A DNA stretch of 64,000 nucleotides, from NCBI GenBank assembly GCA_051277445.1, contig JBNMQC010000001.1, positions 1 through 64,000 on the forward strand, written 5' to 3'. Source of the DNA: Bermanella sp051277445. GTDB lineage: Bacteria; Pseudomonadota; Gammaproteobacteria; Pseudomonadales; Oceanobacteraceae. The position numbers and the translations under genes were made by a program. The notes under the pieces are model-generated. The model was not told the origin of the DNA. It searched no databases and saw only the letters and a list, made by a program, of their open reading frames with translations. Shown piece after piece: positions 7,889 through 17,163 of the stretch. Positions within the stretch are counted from its first letter, which is position 1. The number at the start of each line of letters is the position of its first letter.

Positions 7889-8587
7889 TTAAATGGCCAG
7901 TAAACGCTGTACATCATCGGAGGTTTTCAACTGCTGTTGATTCCCAGCTGACACCACGCGACCGCGCTCAAGAATAATGTATTCATCGGCAAGGGCCGTG
8001 GCAAAGTCTAAGTATTGCTCAACCAGTACAATGGCCATGTTGCCGCGCTCACGTAACAGCTCGATGACCTTTTGAATGTCCTTAATGATCGAAGGCTGAA
8101 TACCTTCAGTAGGCTCATCCAATATCAACATTTTTGGGCGTAATAATAACGCTCGGGCAATGGCAAGTTGCTGCTGCTGGCCACCACTTAAATCACCACC
8201 GCGCCTGTGCAGCATTTTTTTAAGCACAGGAAAGAGTTCAAATACTTCCTCATCAATAAAGCGCAGTTTTTTCGGCAAACTTGAAAAAGCCGTTTTTAAG
8301 TTTTCTTCAACAGTTAACTGCGAAAAAATATCACGACCTTGTGGTACATAAGCAATGCCGTTTTTAGCACGATCATACGGTGCTTGGCCTGAGATCGAGT
8401 CACCTTGCCACACTACATCCCCTGCTTTAGGTGATAAGTGACCAGACAGGGCTTTCATTAATGTGGTTTTACCCACACCGTTGCGCCCAAGTACACAAGT
8501 CACCTTACCAATTTCGGCGGTCATGGAGACATCATAAAGTGCTTGGCTTGCGCCGTAGGCTACATCTAAATTTTTAACTTCCAACAT
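7889..8587 (-). CDS. urtE: Urea ABC transporter ATP-binding protein UrtE
   Basis: This 232-residue LivF-type ATPase has Walker A GRNGVGKTT, signature LSGGQQQQLAIARAL, Walker B LILDEPTEGIQPS and a switch His region near VLVEQYLDFA. It powers high-affinity urea uptake with UrtD. It is the last gene of urtABCDE, two bases after urtD. Position next to urease and order after urtA-D separate it from branched-chain amino acid LivF. Confidence 0.95.
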   Translation of the reverse strand: MLEVKNLDVAYGASQALYDVSMTAEIGKVTCVLGRNGVGKTTLMKALSGHLSPKAGDVVWQGDSISGQAPYDRAKNGIAYVPQGRDIFSQLTVEENLKTAFSSLPKKLRFIDEEVFELFPVLKKMLHRRGGDLSGGQQQQLAIARALLLRPKMLILDEPTEGIQPSIIKDIQKVIELLRERGNMAIVLVEQYLDFATALADEYIILERGRVVSAGNQQQLKTSDDVQRLLAI

Positions 8588-8589
8588 AA

Positions 8590-9357
8590 TTAGCGCCCCA
8601 GATACACTTCGATCACTTGCTGATTATTCTGCACAGATTCAAGAGAGCCTTCGGCCAAGACACTGCCTTCGTGCAATACCGTCACCTTGCAATCAAGTGC
8701 CGCGATAAAATCCATATCGTGTTCAACCACCACTAATGAATGCTTCTTAGCCAGTTTTTTAAATAGCTCTGCGGTTTTCATGGTTTCTTCGTCGGTCATA
8801 CCCGCAGCCGGCTCATCAATTAATAAAAGCTCGGGTTCTTGCGAAATGAGCATGCCAATTTCTAACCACTGTTTTTGACCGTGGGATAAGTTAGCCGCTA
8901 ATTCATCTCGCTTATCACTTAGGGCAATCAGTTCTAACGTTTCCGTAATCTTTTGTTCTTGCTGATGACTTAACGAATGGAATAACGCTTTCCAAATGCC
9001 ACGGCCACCTTTTTGCGACAGCTCTAAGTTTTCAAAGACCGTAAGGCTTTCGATCACACTGGGCTTTTGAAATTTTCGCCCCACGCCAATGTTAGCAACC
9101 GCTGCTTCATCAAACTGGGTTAAGTCTGTGGTGTTATTAAATAAAACCGTGCCGTTATCCGGTTTGGTTTTACCGGTGATCACATCCATCATGGTGGTTT
9201 TACCGGCCCCATTTGGGCCAATGATGGCGCGCATTTCACCGGGTTTAATATAAAGGGATAAATTATTCAGCGCTTTAAAGCCATCAAAGCTCACGCTGAC
9301 GCCATCCATGTACAAACTGTATTCTTGTTCTAAATGTTTAGGTCGTAATGCGCCCAT
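8590..9357 (-). CDS. urtD: Urea ABC transporter ATP-binding protein UrtD
   Basis: This 255-residue LivG-type ATPase has Walker A GPNGAGKTT, followed by MMDVITGKTKPD, which is typical of UrtD. It also has the NLSHGQKQWLEIGM signature, where urea transporters have SHGQKQWLE, Walker B LLLIDEPAAGMTDEE, and VVEHDMDF. It pairs with UrtE under the UrtBC permease. It is packed two bases from its neighbours on both sides. Confidence 0.96.
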   Translation of the reverse strand: MGALRPKHLEQEYSLYMDGVSVSFDGFKALNNLSLYIKPGEMRAIIGPNGAGKTTMMDVITGKTKPDNGTVLFNNTTDLTQFDEAAVANIGVGRKFQKPSVIESLTVFENLELSQKGGRGIWKALFHSLSHQQEQKITETLELIALSDKRDELAANLSHGQKQWLEIGMLISQEPELLLIDEPAAGMTDEETMKTAELFKKLAKKHSLVVVEHDMDFIAALDCKVTVLHEGSVLAEGSLESVQNNQQVIEVYLGR

Positions 9358-9359
9358 GA

Positions 9360-10538
9360 TTACGCCCCCTTATTTGAAAATTTATTGGTTAATAACGCGA
9401 TCCATTGTGCAGCCTTACCATCCCCTTCTTGCATTTGTTTCACCCAACCCACAATGCCTTTTGGCAGATACAAGGTGGTTAACACAAACAGGCCACCCAA
9501 CATGAATAACCAAAGCTCGGCAAATGCACCGGTAAAATAGGTTTTTGCATAGTTAACGGCAACGGCACCAATCACCGCACCAAACAAGCTGCCACGACCA
9601 CCTACGGCGACCCAAATAATAATTTCGATAGAATTAATAGGCGTAAACTCACCAGGGTTAATAATGCCCACTTGCGGTACATACAATGCACCGGCCACAC
9701 CGGCCATCATGGCCGAGACTACAAATACAAACAGTTTGTAATGCTCAACACGATAGCCTAAAAAGCGCGTGCGGCTTTCGGCATCACGAATGCTCACTAA
9801 TACGCGACCAAGCTTAGAGGTGGTAATAAAGCGGCTAATTAAATAACCCAAGGCAAGTGCCAATGCAGAAGCAATAAATAACACATTGCGTGTGCCACTG
9901 CTTTGTAAATCAAAACCCAGAATGTCTTTAAAGTCGGTTAAACCATTGTTGCCACCAAAGCCCATATCGTTTCTGAAAAACGCCAACATAAGTGCATAGG
10001 TTAAGGCTTGGGTAATAATAGAAAGGTACACGCCCGTTACTCGAGAACGGAACGCTAACCAACCAAATACAAAGGCCAGCGTGCCAGGCACCAGTACTAC
10101 CATAAGCATGGAGAACCAGAACTGATCAAAGCCCAACCAATACCAAGGTAGCTCACCCCAGTTTAAAAACACCATGAAGTCAGGCAGTTCAGGATTACCA
10201 TACACACCACGATCGCCAATCTGACGCATCAGGTACATACCCATGGCATATCCGCCCAACGCGAAAAAGGCACCGTGACCTAAACTTAAAATACCGCAAT
10301 AACCCCAGATCAAATCCACCGCTAATGCCAATAGGGCATAACATAAGTATTTACCAGTTAAGGTCAGGGTGTAAGTGGATACATGAAAAATGGAATCCGG
10401 TGAAAACACCAAATTACAAAACGGAAAGACAATGGCAACCGCGATAATCGCCATCAATAAACGCTGGCCGCCTTTATCCCCAACGAGCAAGGTTGCCAGT
10501 GGTCCAAGTTTGGGTGCTTGAGTTTGTGAAATAGTCAT
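9360..10538 (-). CDS. urtC: Urea ABC transporter permease UrtC
   Basis: This 392-residue LivM-type permease has about ten hydrophobic segments. It carries YCGILSLGHGAFFALGGYAMGM, the substrate-path motif of this family, and the typical WVAVGGRGSLFGAVIGA loop that contacts the ATPases. It forms the inner-membrane channel with UrtB. It sits between urtB and urtD with spacings of two or three bases, so the four genes form one transcript. Confidence 0.96.
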   Translation of the reverse strand: MTISQTQAPKLGPLATLLVGDKGGQRLLMAIIAVAIVFPFCNLVFSPDSIFHVSTYTLTLTGKYLCYALLALAVDLIWGYCGILSLGHGAFFALGGYAMGMYLMRQIGDRGVYGNPELPDFMVFLNWGELPWYWLGFDQFWFSMLMVVLVPGTLAFVFGWLAFRSRVTGVYLSIITQALTYALMLAFFRNDMGFGGNNGLTDFKDILGFDLQSSGTRNVLFIASALALALGYLISRFITTSKLGRVLVSIRDAESRTRFLGYRVEHYKLFVFVVSAMMAGVAGALYVPQVGIINPGEFTPINSIEIIIWVAVGGRGSLFGAVIGAVAVNYAKTYFTGAFAELWLFMLGGLFVLTTLYLPKGIVGWVKQMQEGDGKAAQWIALLTNKFSNKGA

Positions 10539-10541
10539 GAA

Positions 10542-12227
10542 TCAATCCTCCACCGAGCGGCCTTTTAATGCGAATAAACCGCGAGGACGTTTTTGTATAA
10601 ATAGAATAATCGCAACCAATACGATTATTTTTGCCAATACCGCACCGGCCATGGGTTCAAATATTTTATTGGCAATGCCCAGTGACATAGCACCCACTAA
10701 GGTTCCCCATAAATTACCCACGCCACCAAATACCACCACCATAAAACTATCAATGATGTATTGCTGACCCAGGTTAGGGCCCACATTGGTTAACTGACTC
10801 AACGCCACACCGGCAATACCCGCGATACCGGAACCCAAACCAAAGGTTAACGCATCCACCCAACCGGTTTTAATACCCATGGAGCTGGCCATTGGACGGT
10901 TCATGGTGACGGCACGCATTTGCAAACCAAACAGCGTTTTCTTTAAAACCACCGCTAATGCAGCAAGGACTAATAGACTAAAGATAATGATGTATAAACG
11001 ATTAAAGGTCAGTTCCAAACCAGCGTTAACCGTAAAAGTACCCGCCATCCAGTCTGGGGTTTGCACATCTTGGTTTAACGGGCCAAAAATAGAGCGCACC
11101 GCTTGCTGTAAAACAAGACTGATACCAAACGTGGCTAGTAATGTTTCTAATGGACGACCGTATAAGTGACGAATCACGCTGCGCTCAATCAACACACCCA
11201 CCAAGCCTGAGACTAAAAATGCGGCAGGTACCGCTACCACTAAAGACAAACCGATGTTGTTTGGCATCAGTTGTTGAATCACAAATGTAGTGTAGGCACC
11301 AAGCATGATCATCTCGCCATGGGCCATATTAATCACACCCATCACACCAAAGGTAATGGCTAAACCAATAGCAGCTAATAATAAAACAGCCCCTAATGCC
11401 ACGCCGAAATACACATTTTCTAGCACGCCGTTAAGCTTCATCAGCTCATTGATATCATCAAAGGTTTTCTGAGCCAGTGTTATCTCAGTTTGGCTATAAC
11501 GATTGCTGTCTTGTTTGGCTCGATTCAAAAAGGCTAGCAGTCCATTCCGGGTCTCTACATATAAAGAGCCATCTAGAAATTGAATGGCCTCCACACGGGC
11601 TAATGGATCATCACTCTGCAAAAATACGAGTGCACGGGCTGTTTTTAAAATACTGGTAATATGTTTATCAGTTTCTTTGGTCAGCGCCTTATCTAATAGA
11701 GGAAGCGCAGAATTATCTGCCGCTTTAAGTAATTCACGGGCCGCTGCTTCCCTTTGTTTAGGGTCGCTTGAACTGATCTGAAGTTCTGCGATGACACCGT
11801 TTATGGTTCGGCGTAAATTGTTATTAATACCCACTTTGCGTAAATCACGCTTTTTAAACTCACCTAAGTCGTTACCACTCATAATTGATGTGGCTTTATA
11901 TTTACCATTTTCTAGTTTCTTACGGGTAACCAGATCACCATTTTTTTTGTTATAGAATAAATCGGCATTGAGTAATAATTTGATAACAGGCAATGCATTT
12001 TCATGGCCGGTTTTGGCAATAGATAGTATTAGGGTTTCTTTCTCATCATAGTTAGCTTCAACCAGCTGACAACTAAGCTGTTCAAAACTGGGCTGAGTAT
12101 TTGGGTTAGTTTGAACGGAATCATTAAGAGAGGTTAACTGTACTTGGCATTCGCCATTGCTTGCTACTACTGGCATGACATTACAAAGTGCAACCGTGCA
12201 CAACAGTAATGCTTTGAATATGTTCAT
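10542..12227 (-). CDS. urtB: Urea ABC transporter permease UrtB
   Basis: This 561-residue protein has a signal peptide and a roughly 250-residue extracytoplasmic N-terminal domain with helical repeat character (REAAARELLKAADNSALPLL). A LivH-type permease of about 290 residues follows, with ITFGVMGVINMAHGEMIMLGAY and VVVFGGVGNLWGT. The long N-terminal domain is normal for UrtB and distinguishes it from LivH. It lies 136 bp after urtA, with a strong hairpin in the gap. Confidence 0.95.
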   Translation of the reverse strand: MNIFKALLLCTVALCNVMPVVASNGECQVQLTSLNDSVQTNPNTQPSFEQLSCQLVEANYDEKETLILSIAKTGHENALPVIKLLLNADLFYNKKNGDLVTRKKLENGKYKATSIMSGNDLGEFKKRDLRKVGINNNLRRTINGVIAELQISSSDPKQREAAARELLKAADNSALPLLDKALTKETDKHITSILKTARALVFLQSDDPLARVEAIQFLDGSLYVETRNGLLAFLNRAKQDSNRYSQTEITLAQKTFDDINELMKLNGVLENVYFGVALGAVLLLAAIGLAITFGVMGVINMAHGEMIMLGAYTTFVIQQLMPNNIGLSLVVAVPAAFLVSGLVGVLIERSVIRHLYGRPLETLLATFGISLVLQQAVRSIFGPLNQDVQTPDWMAGTFTVNAGLELTFNRLYIIIFSLLVLAALAVVLKKTLFGLQMRAVTMNRPMASSMGIKTGWVDALTFGLGSGIAGIAGVALSQLTNVGPNLGQQYIIDSFMVVVFGGVGNLWGTLVGAMSLGIANKIFEPMAGAVLAKIIVLVAIILFIQKRPRGLFALKGRSVED

Positions 12228-12321
12228 GGGGCCACCTTACTGAACTTTGAGCACCCAGTGTCTTCTTCTAATCCATTTAGCTAGAAGGATACAGACAAGG
12301 TTTAATAAAAGAGGATGAAGT

Positions 12322-12349
12322 GCGCCCGCTAATAACTTATTAGGGGCGC
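12322..12349 (-). other. Stable hairpin between urtA and urtB
   Basis: GCGCCC-(G)-CTAATAA-C-TTATTAG-GGGCGC pairs over 13 bp with a single bulged base. No T-run follows on the minus strand, so it is unlikely to be a full terminator. Similar structures after binding-protein genes protect the upstream mRNA and raise its level above that of the permease genes; that role is inferred here. Confidence 0.65.
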
Positions 12350-12363
12350 GGTTTTTATTGTTG

Positions 12364-13647
12364 TTATTCGGCTGCGACCTCAGAACCCGCACATACTTTA
12401 GTGACTGTGTTGTAGTTACCACAGCTTAAGTCTTTCCAGTTAGAGACTAGATTTTTGCTTTCTGGAAGGAAGTCCGTCCACGCATCACCCACAACTTCAC
12501 CGTCTGTTTTCCAAACAATATCGAATTGTCCGTCTTCTTGAATCTCACCAATTAATACTGGCTTAGACAAATGATGGTTCGTATTCATAACCGCAGTACC
12601 ACCGGTTAGGTTAGGCACTTCAAGGCCGTACATCTTGCTACGTACTTTATCGACTTCAACGCTACCGGCTTTCTCAACAGCGGCAGCCCACATTTTGAAA
12701 CCAATGTAAGTGGCTTCCATGGGATCGTTCGTTACACGCTCATCGTTTTTAGTGAATGCATGCCATTTGTCGATAAACTCGTCATTAGCTTCGCTTTCTG
12801 CGCTCATGAAATAATTCCATGCGGCAAGGTGACCGACAAGAGGCTTAGTATCAAAACCAGATAGTTCTTCTTCACCAACAGAGAACGCAACCACTGGAAT
12901 GTCTTCAGCGCTCACACCTTGGTTAGCCAATTCCTTATAGAAAGGAACGTTTGCATCACCATTAATGGTTGAAACAACGGCGGCTTTTTTACCGGTTGAA
13001 CCGAATTTCTTCACGTCCGATACAATAGTTTGCCAATCACTGTGACCGAATGGCGTGTAGTTAATCATGATGTCTTTGTCGCTAACGCCTTTGCTTTTCA
13101 GGTAGCTTTCAAGAATTTTGTTGGTTGTACGAGGGTAAACATAATCGGTACCCGCTAGAACCCAACGCTTAACACCTTGATCCATTAAGTAGTCAACCGC
13201 AGGAATCGCTTGTTGGTTAGGCGCAGCGCCTGTATAGAAAACGTTTTTAGAAGATTCTTCACCTTCGTATTGAACTGGATAAAATAGTAAGCCGTTTAAC
13301 TCTTCAACCACAGGCAATACAGATTTACGCGACACAGACGTCCAACAACCAAAAATAACGTCTACTTTGTCTTTCGCTAAAAGCTCGCGCGTTTTTTCTG
13401 CAAATAAAGGCCAGTTAGAAGCCGGGTCAACCACAACGGCCTCTAATTTTTTACCTAATAAACCGCCTTTTTTGTTTTGATCTTCCACCATCATTAAGAC
13501 CGTGTCTTTTAGCGTGGTTTCAGAAATGGCCATGGTGCCTGACAATGAGTGCAGCACACCGACTTTAATTGTATCGCTGGCTTGTGCGATAGCCGCACCC
13601 AGTGTCAGCGCAGCAACCCCTGCTATTTTAGAAAACTTGCCCATCAT
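12364..13647 (-). CDS. urtA: Urea ABC transporter substrate-binding protein UrtA
   Basis: This 427-residue periplasmic urea-binding protein has a Sec signal peptide of about 23 residues (ending IAQA). The mature part begins SDTIKVGVLHSLSGTMAISE and contains GCWTSVSRKSVLPV and NGLLFYPVQYEGEE, both diagnostic of UrtA. It also has AWNYFMS and the TGGTAVMNTNHHLSKPV segment near the C-terminus. It is the first gene of urtABCDE, directly under a sigma-54 promoter 40 bp upstream. Confidence 0.97.
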   Translation of the reverse strand: MMGKFSKIAGVAALTLGAAIAQASDTIKVGVLHSLSGTMAISETTLKDTVLMMVEDQNKKGGLLGKKLEAVVVDPASNWPLFAEKTRELLAKDKVDVIFGCWTSVSRKSVLPVVEELNGLLFYPVQYEGEESSKNVFYTGAAPNQQAIPAVDYLMDQGVKRWVLAGTDYVYPRTTNKILESYLKSKGVSDKDIMINYTPFGHSDWQTIVSDVKKFGSTGKKAAVVSTINGDANVPFYKELANQGVSAEDIPVVAFSVGEEELSGFDTKPLVGHLAAWNYFMSAESEANDEFIDKWHAFTKNDERVTNDPMEATYIGFKMWAAAVEKAGSVEVDKVRSKMYGLEVPNLTGGTAVMNTNHHLSKPVLIGEIQEDGQFDIVWKTDGEVVGDAWTDFLPESKNLVSNWKDLSCGNYNTVTKVCAGSEVAAE

Positions 13648-13686
13648 TTTTCTTTCCTATTGAGTGTGTAAGACAGACTCACTTTT

Positions 13687-13702
13687 TGCAATGGGTATGC
13701 CA
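13687..13702 (-). promoter_or_regulatory. Sigma-54 (-24/-12) promoter of urtABCDE
   Basis: The minus strand reads TGGCATACCCATTGCA, matching TGGCAN-N5-TTGCA with exact spacing. It starts 40 bp before the urtA start codon, giving a leader of about 30 bases. Confidence 0.78.
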
Positions 13703-13785
13703 ACACCAAGATGGCGCGATTTTGTTGCATTTAAGGTGCGAGTTGTTACTAATTCGCACCATTTAAACGCTGTGATATTTTTATC

Positions 13786-13802
13786 TGCTGTATTTAAGTG
13801 CA
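13786..13802. promoter_or_regulatory. NtrC-like site upstream of urtA
   Basis: The minus strand reads TGCACTTAAATACAGCA, matching 13 of 17 positions of TGCACTAAAATGGTGCA with a perfect left half. It is centred about 118 bp upstream of the predicted transcription start. It resembles the site at 1152-1168, including the CAGCA right half. Confidence 0.4.
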
Positions 13803-13914
13803 AAAGTGCTTAAGTGGGTTTTATTTTCTTTATCTAGTGATGGGCAGCTTTGCACTGAGATAACGCAAACAAACTAAAATGAATAACAATAGTGCGGGAG
13901 TTTTATTGGGGCAT

Positions 13915-13938
13915 AAAAAAGGGGTGCATCTGCACCCC
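13915..13938 (-). terminator. Terminator of TorF-family gene
   Basis: GGGGTGCA-TC-TGCACCCC is a perfect 8-bp stem followed on the minus strand by six Ts. It begins about 28 bp after the stop codon of the gene at 13966. Confidence 0.88.
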
Positions 13939-13965
13939 TAATCATTTTTCTATTTTTGCTGTGTT

Positions 13966-14637
13966 CTAGAATCGCTTACGCACACCTAAAACAAATAGGG
14001 TATCGCCGTCGTCACTGTCACCAGACATACCAAATGGCGTCTCATCTGTGATATGACTTACACCTGCAAAAATATCCACATGATGAAATTCTGGGAAGTC
14101 GCGGGCAATTTCAGCGCGGAAGGTCAGGGCGTCGTCATCCGCATCATCCGCATTCCAGTAGCCAATGGCGGCATCGAAATATAAACGGTTCGCAAGATAT
14201 TTTTCAAAGATGATTTCTGGGTACCAGTATTTGGTTTTCACTTCACGATGAAGGGCCACTTCAATTTCTTTATTGATGGAGGTCGCAATACGGAACTCCG
14301 TACGGTCTTGCGTACTGTCATTTAAATAGTTGTAAGTGATGACACTGGTGTCTAGATTAAAGCCATCAAACTTGTTGTTGTAGCCGAAGGTCACATCCAT
14401 TTCTACAGGAAGCCCCTCTGAACCAGATTGATCTTCTACGTTACTAAACCAAACACTGGCGTAGGCGTTGCCATTTTTGTAGTCCGAGCCGCCTTGTATG
14501 GCGGGACTGTTGTCTGTTTGGCTCAAACCGCGATAAATATAGTCACTCACTAAGCTTACATTATGAGTGGTTTGCGCTTGGCTCAGCGCGGCGCATCCGG
14601 TCAAACAAAGTGCTGCTGTCAATTTCAATGGTGTCAT
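13966..14637 (-). CDS. TorF family putative porin (TIGR02001), third paralogue
   Basis: This 223-residue TIGR02001-family protein has a Sec signal peptide ending SQA (about residue 21). The mature part starts with VSLVSDYIYRGLSQTDNSPA, the family signature; the copy at 20063 has VSDYVFRGFSFSDNGPA. It ends FVLGVRKRF, with the C-terminal Phe of outer-membrane barrels. Its signal peptide differs from the two cassette copies. It is monocistronic, closed by its own terminator just upstream of the urtA promoter, which suggests an outer-membrane partner for urea or related solutes (inference). Confidence 0.82.
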   Translation of the reverse strand: MTPLKLTAALCLTGCAALSQAQTTHNVSLVSDYIYRGLSQTDNSPAIQGGSDYKNGNAYASVWFSNVEDQSGSEGLPVEMDVTFGYNNKFDGFNLDTSVITYNYLNDSTQDRTEFRIATSINKEIEVALHREVKTKYWYPEIIFEKYLANRLYFDAAIGYWNADDADDDALTFRAEIARDFPEFHHVDIFAGVSHITDETPFGMSGDSDDGDTLFVLGVRKRF

Positions 14638-14941
14638 GTCTCTCTCCTTTATTTTTAAGCATGATAATCAATTTGGCCTACCATTGCTGAGGATTCATCG
14701 AATTGTGTGAATAACCGCAAATACTAGCAACGACCAATAGCGGTGCACCGCCACTTGATTGCGGCTACTTTTAGTGCGCTTTAGCCATTTTCATCATCCG
14801 CACATCGACCTTTCACCCCTCAAAATACCTGTGAGTATCGCTATTGATTAATTATTTTCAACTTCCTGACCAATTGGCCAAGTTATTGCTTTAACCAGCT
14901 GAATTCATCACAACCGTCTTAGACGTATTCGGAGAACCTGT
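14638..14941. other. Divergent regulatory region upstream of BMP gene
   Basis: This 304-bp spacer between the leftward TorF gene and the rightward BMP-family gene has a sigma-54 promoter near its right end. It also has a GGTGCACC palindrome (about 14742-14749) and an NtrC half-site on the minus strand (14763-14777, GCACTAAAAGTAGCC). No gene is seen. Confidence 0.55.
14875..14890 (+). promoter_or_regulatory. Sigma-54 (-24/-12) promoter of purine scavenging genes
   Basis: TGGCCAAGTTATTGCT has GG at -24, GC at -12 and exact spacing. It ends about 50 bp before the BMP-family start codon. The -24 element is slightly weaker than the others (GGCCA rather than GGCAC). Confidence 0.65.
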
Positions 14942-16033
14942 ATGTTAAAACGCAAACCTTGGCAGTCTTTGTTGACCGCCGCATCCCTCGCTTTAGGCTT
15001 AGGTATGGGCCAAGCGGCTGTGGCCAATGATGATCCGCTAAAAGTGGGTTTTGTCTATGTTGGCCCAGTCGGTGACTACGGCTGGTCTTATGAGCACGAC
15101 CGTGGTCGTCTCGAAGCGCAAAAACACTTTGGCGATAAAATCGAAACCACCTATGTTGAAAAAGTGCCTGAAGGTGCCGATGCTGAACGCGTGATTCGTC
15201 AAATGGCGCAAAGTGGTTCTGATCTAATTTTCACCACCTCATTTGGTTTCATGAACCCAACGTTAAAAGTAGCGAAGCGTTTCCCTAAAGTGGCGTTTGA
15301 ACATGCCACCGGTTACAAGCGCGCTAAAAACATGTCTACCTATGCACTGCGCACTTATGAAGGCCGTTATGTGTCGGGTATCGCCGCCGGCATGGAAACC
15401 AAAACCAATACCATCGGCTACATTGCTTCTTTCCCAATTCCTGAAGTGATCCGAGACATTAACTCAGTGTACATGGCAGCAAAATCGGTTAACCCAGATG
15501 TGAAAATCAAAATCATGTGGGTGAGCACCTGGTATGACCCAGTTAAAGAAAGTGAAGCAGCGAACGCTCTGATTGACCAAGGTGCGGATGTGATCATTCA
15601 GCACACCGATAGCCCAGCACCGTTGCAAGCGGCTGAAAAACGTGGCGTGAAAGGCATTGGCCAAGCATCTGACATGAGCCAGTTTGCTAAAAACGCACAC
15701 ATGTTCTCTATCCAAGATCAGTGGTCTAGCCACTATATTAAATCCATTCAAGGTGTTTTAGATAAAAGCTGGAAGCCACAAAACTTCTGGGGTGGTTTTT
15801 CTGATGACATGCTAGTCGTTGCGTCTATTAACGATAACCTACCAGCTAAAACGAAAGCCGCTGTATTAGCCAAATACGAAGAAATCAAATCGGGTCAATT
15901 CCACCCATTTACCGGCCCTATCTATGACAACCAAGGTAAACTTGTGATTGAAGCGGGTCACACCGTAACTGATGAAGAGCTGGATAGCATCAACTGGTAT
16001 GTAAAAGGCATCGACGCCACCATTCCAAAATAA
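14942..16033 (+). CDS. BMP family (nucleoside/purine-type) substrate-binding protein
   Basis: This 363-residue periplasmic solute-binding protein of the BMP/PnrA family binds purine nucleosides or related compounds in characterised members. It has a Sec signal peptide without lipobox (cleavage near AVAND), then KVGFVYVGPVGDYGWSYEHDRG, the BMP N-terminal signature, then FTTSFGFMNPTLKVAKRFP, FEHATGYK and GIAAGMETKTNTIGYIASFP. No cognate permease or ATPase lies nearby, so the transporter is either elsewhere or shared. Neighbouring adenine deaminase favours a purine ligand. A strong hairpin follows the stop. Confidence 0.85.
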   Translation: MLKRKPWQSLLTAASLALGLGMGQAAVANDDPLKVGFVYVGPVGDYGWSYEHDRGRLEAQKHFGDKIETTYVEKVPEGADAERVIRQMAQSGSDLIFTTSFGFMNPTLKVAKRFPKVAFEHATGYKRAKNMSTYALRTYEGRYVSGIAAGMETKTNTIGYIASFPIPEVIRDINSVYMAAKSVNPDVKIKIMWVSTWYDPVKESEAANALIDQGADVIIQHTDSPAPLQAAEKRGVKGIGQASDMSQFAKNAHMFSIQDQWSSHYIKSIQGVLDKSWKPQNFWGGFSDDMLVVASINDNLPAKTKAAVLAKYEEIKSGQFHPFTGPIYDNQGKLVIEAGHTVTDEELDSINWYVKGIDATIPK

Positions 16034-16053
16034 TGTAACGTTATTTAAGACCC

Positions 16054-16077
16054 TGCGGCTTTCATCCGAAAGCCGCA
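16054..16077 (+). other. Hairpin after BMP gene
   Basis: TGCGGCTTTC-ATCC-GAAAGCCGCA is a perfect 10-bp stem with no T-run, 20 bp after the stop codon. Like the urtA-urtB hairpin it follows a binding-protein gene and probably favours its mRNA over the downstream enzyme genes (inference). Confidence 0.6.
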
Positions 16078-16104
16078 ACCAATCTCTAAAATGCCGAGAA
16101 CATC

Positions 16105-17073
16105 ATGCAGACAGTCCCATTAATTGATATTTCGCCATTGCGCTCAAATAATGAGCAAGCTTACTTAGCAGTGGCCAACGAAATTGATCATGCCTGCCGA
16201 GAAATGGGCTTTTTTTATATTACAGGCCATGGCATCTCTTCTGAGCAAATGAAGAGTATGTTTGATTTAGCCGAGCGTTTTTTTGCTCAGCCTGAATATA
16301 TTAAAAACAAAATTCTAATTGCCAACAGCTCAAATCACAGAGGCTGGGGCACCACGGGTTCCGAACAACTGGACCCAGAACAACCACAAGACTGGAAAGA
16401 AACCTTCGACATGGCTTTGGATATCCATCCTGAGCATCCAATGGCACAGGCCTGCCCACAACTGTATGGCCCAAACCAGTATGGTGAACTTGAAGGCTTT
16501 GCCCAGCAAATGAACCAACACTACGGCTTATTAATGGCCGTGGCCAAACGCCTCATGAAGGCCATGGCCATTGCGTTAAAACAGCCTGAAACGTTTTTCA
16601 CCCAATATTTTGATGATCACATCAGCGTGCTGCGCTTACTGCATTATCCCCCGCGCCCAGCCAACACCCATATAAGTGCAGAAACAAAAGCCGCCGGCGC
16701 TCATACCGATTACGGTGTCATCACATTACTCACGCAAGATAATATTGGTGGATTAGAGGTGTGTAACGCACAAGGTGAATGGATTGCCGCCCCACCCATT
16801 GAAGACAGCATAGTGGTCAACATTGGTGATCTCATGCAGCGCTGGACCAACGATAAATATCGCTCAACGGCCCATCGCGTAGCCAGCCCACCAAGTGATA
16901 CCCACCGATATTCCATGCCATTTTTTGTTGAGCCAAGATTCGACACCCAAGTAAGCTGCATCGACAGCTGCCTTAAAGACGGTGAATCGCCGAAATATGA
17001 GATGGTCACCAGCGGCGACTGGATCATGTCTCGCTTTGATGCCACCTATGCTTATCGGACTGAAACCTCGTAA
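16105..17073 (+). CDS. 2-oxoglutarate/Fe(II)-dependent oxygenase, isopenicillin-N-synthase-like
   Basis: This 322-residue cytoplasmic oxygenase has an N-terminal DIOX_N domain (PLIDISPLRS... REMGFFYITGHGI). The double-stranded beta-helix core has the iron triad: AHTDYG (His and Asp) and a distal His in RSTAHRV. The 2-oxoglutarate Arg is in HRYSMPFF. The reaction is not known. The same pairing of such an oxygenase with an adenine/adenosine deaminase occurs in Pseudomonas (PA0147-PA0148), which suggests a step in purine degradation. It lies 71 bp after the BMP gene. Confidence 0.87.
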   Translation: MQTVPLIDISPLRSNNEQAYLAVANEIDHACREMGFFYITGHGISSEQMKSMFDLAERFFAQPEYIKNKILIANSSNHRGWGTTGSEQLDPEQPQDWKETFDMALDIHPEHPMAQACPQLYGPNQYGELEGFAQQMNQHYGLLMAVAKRLMKAMAIALKQPETFFTQYFDDHISVLRLLHYPPRPANTHISAETKAAGAHTDYGVITLLTQDNIGGLEVCNAQGEWIAAPPIEDSIVVNIGDLMQRWTNDKYRSTAHRVASPPSDTHRYSMPFFVEPRFDTQVSCIDSCLKDGESPKYEMVTSGDWIMSRFDATYAYRTETS

Positions 17074-17163
17074 TCTGCTAATATAGCCCGTCTTGTTACC
17101 CTCCATTAGCTGGCACTGCCAGCTAAGTCTATACTGGTTACCATCGACACCTCAGGAGTTCCC

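Larger units (their letters stand above)
13648..13965. other. urtA upstream regulatory region
   Basis: This 318-bp region holds the urtA sigma-54 promoter, an inverted repeat GGTGCGA (13735-13741)/TCGCACC (13754-13760), an NtrC-like site (13786-13802), and the terminator of the TorF-family gene at 13966. No coding sequence is seen. Confidence 0.6.
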
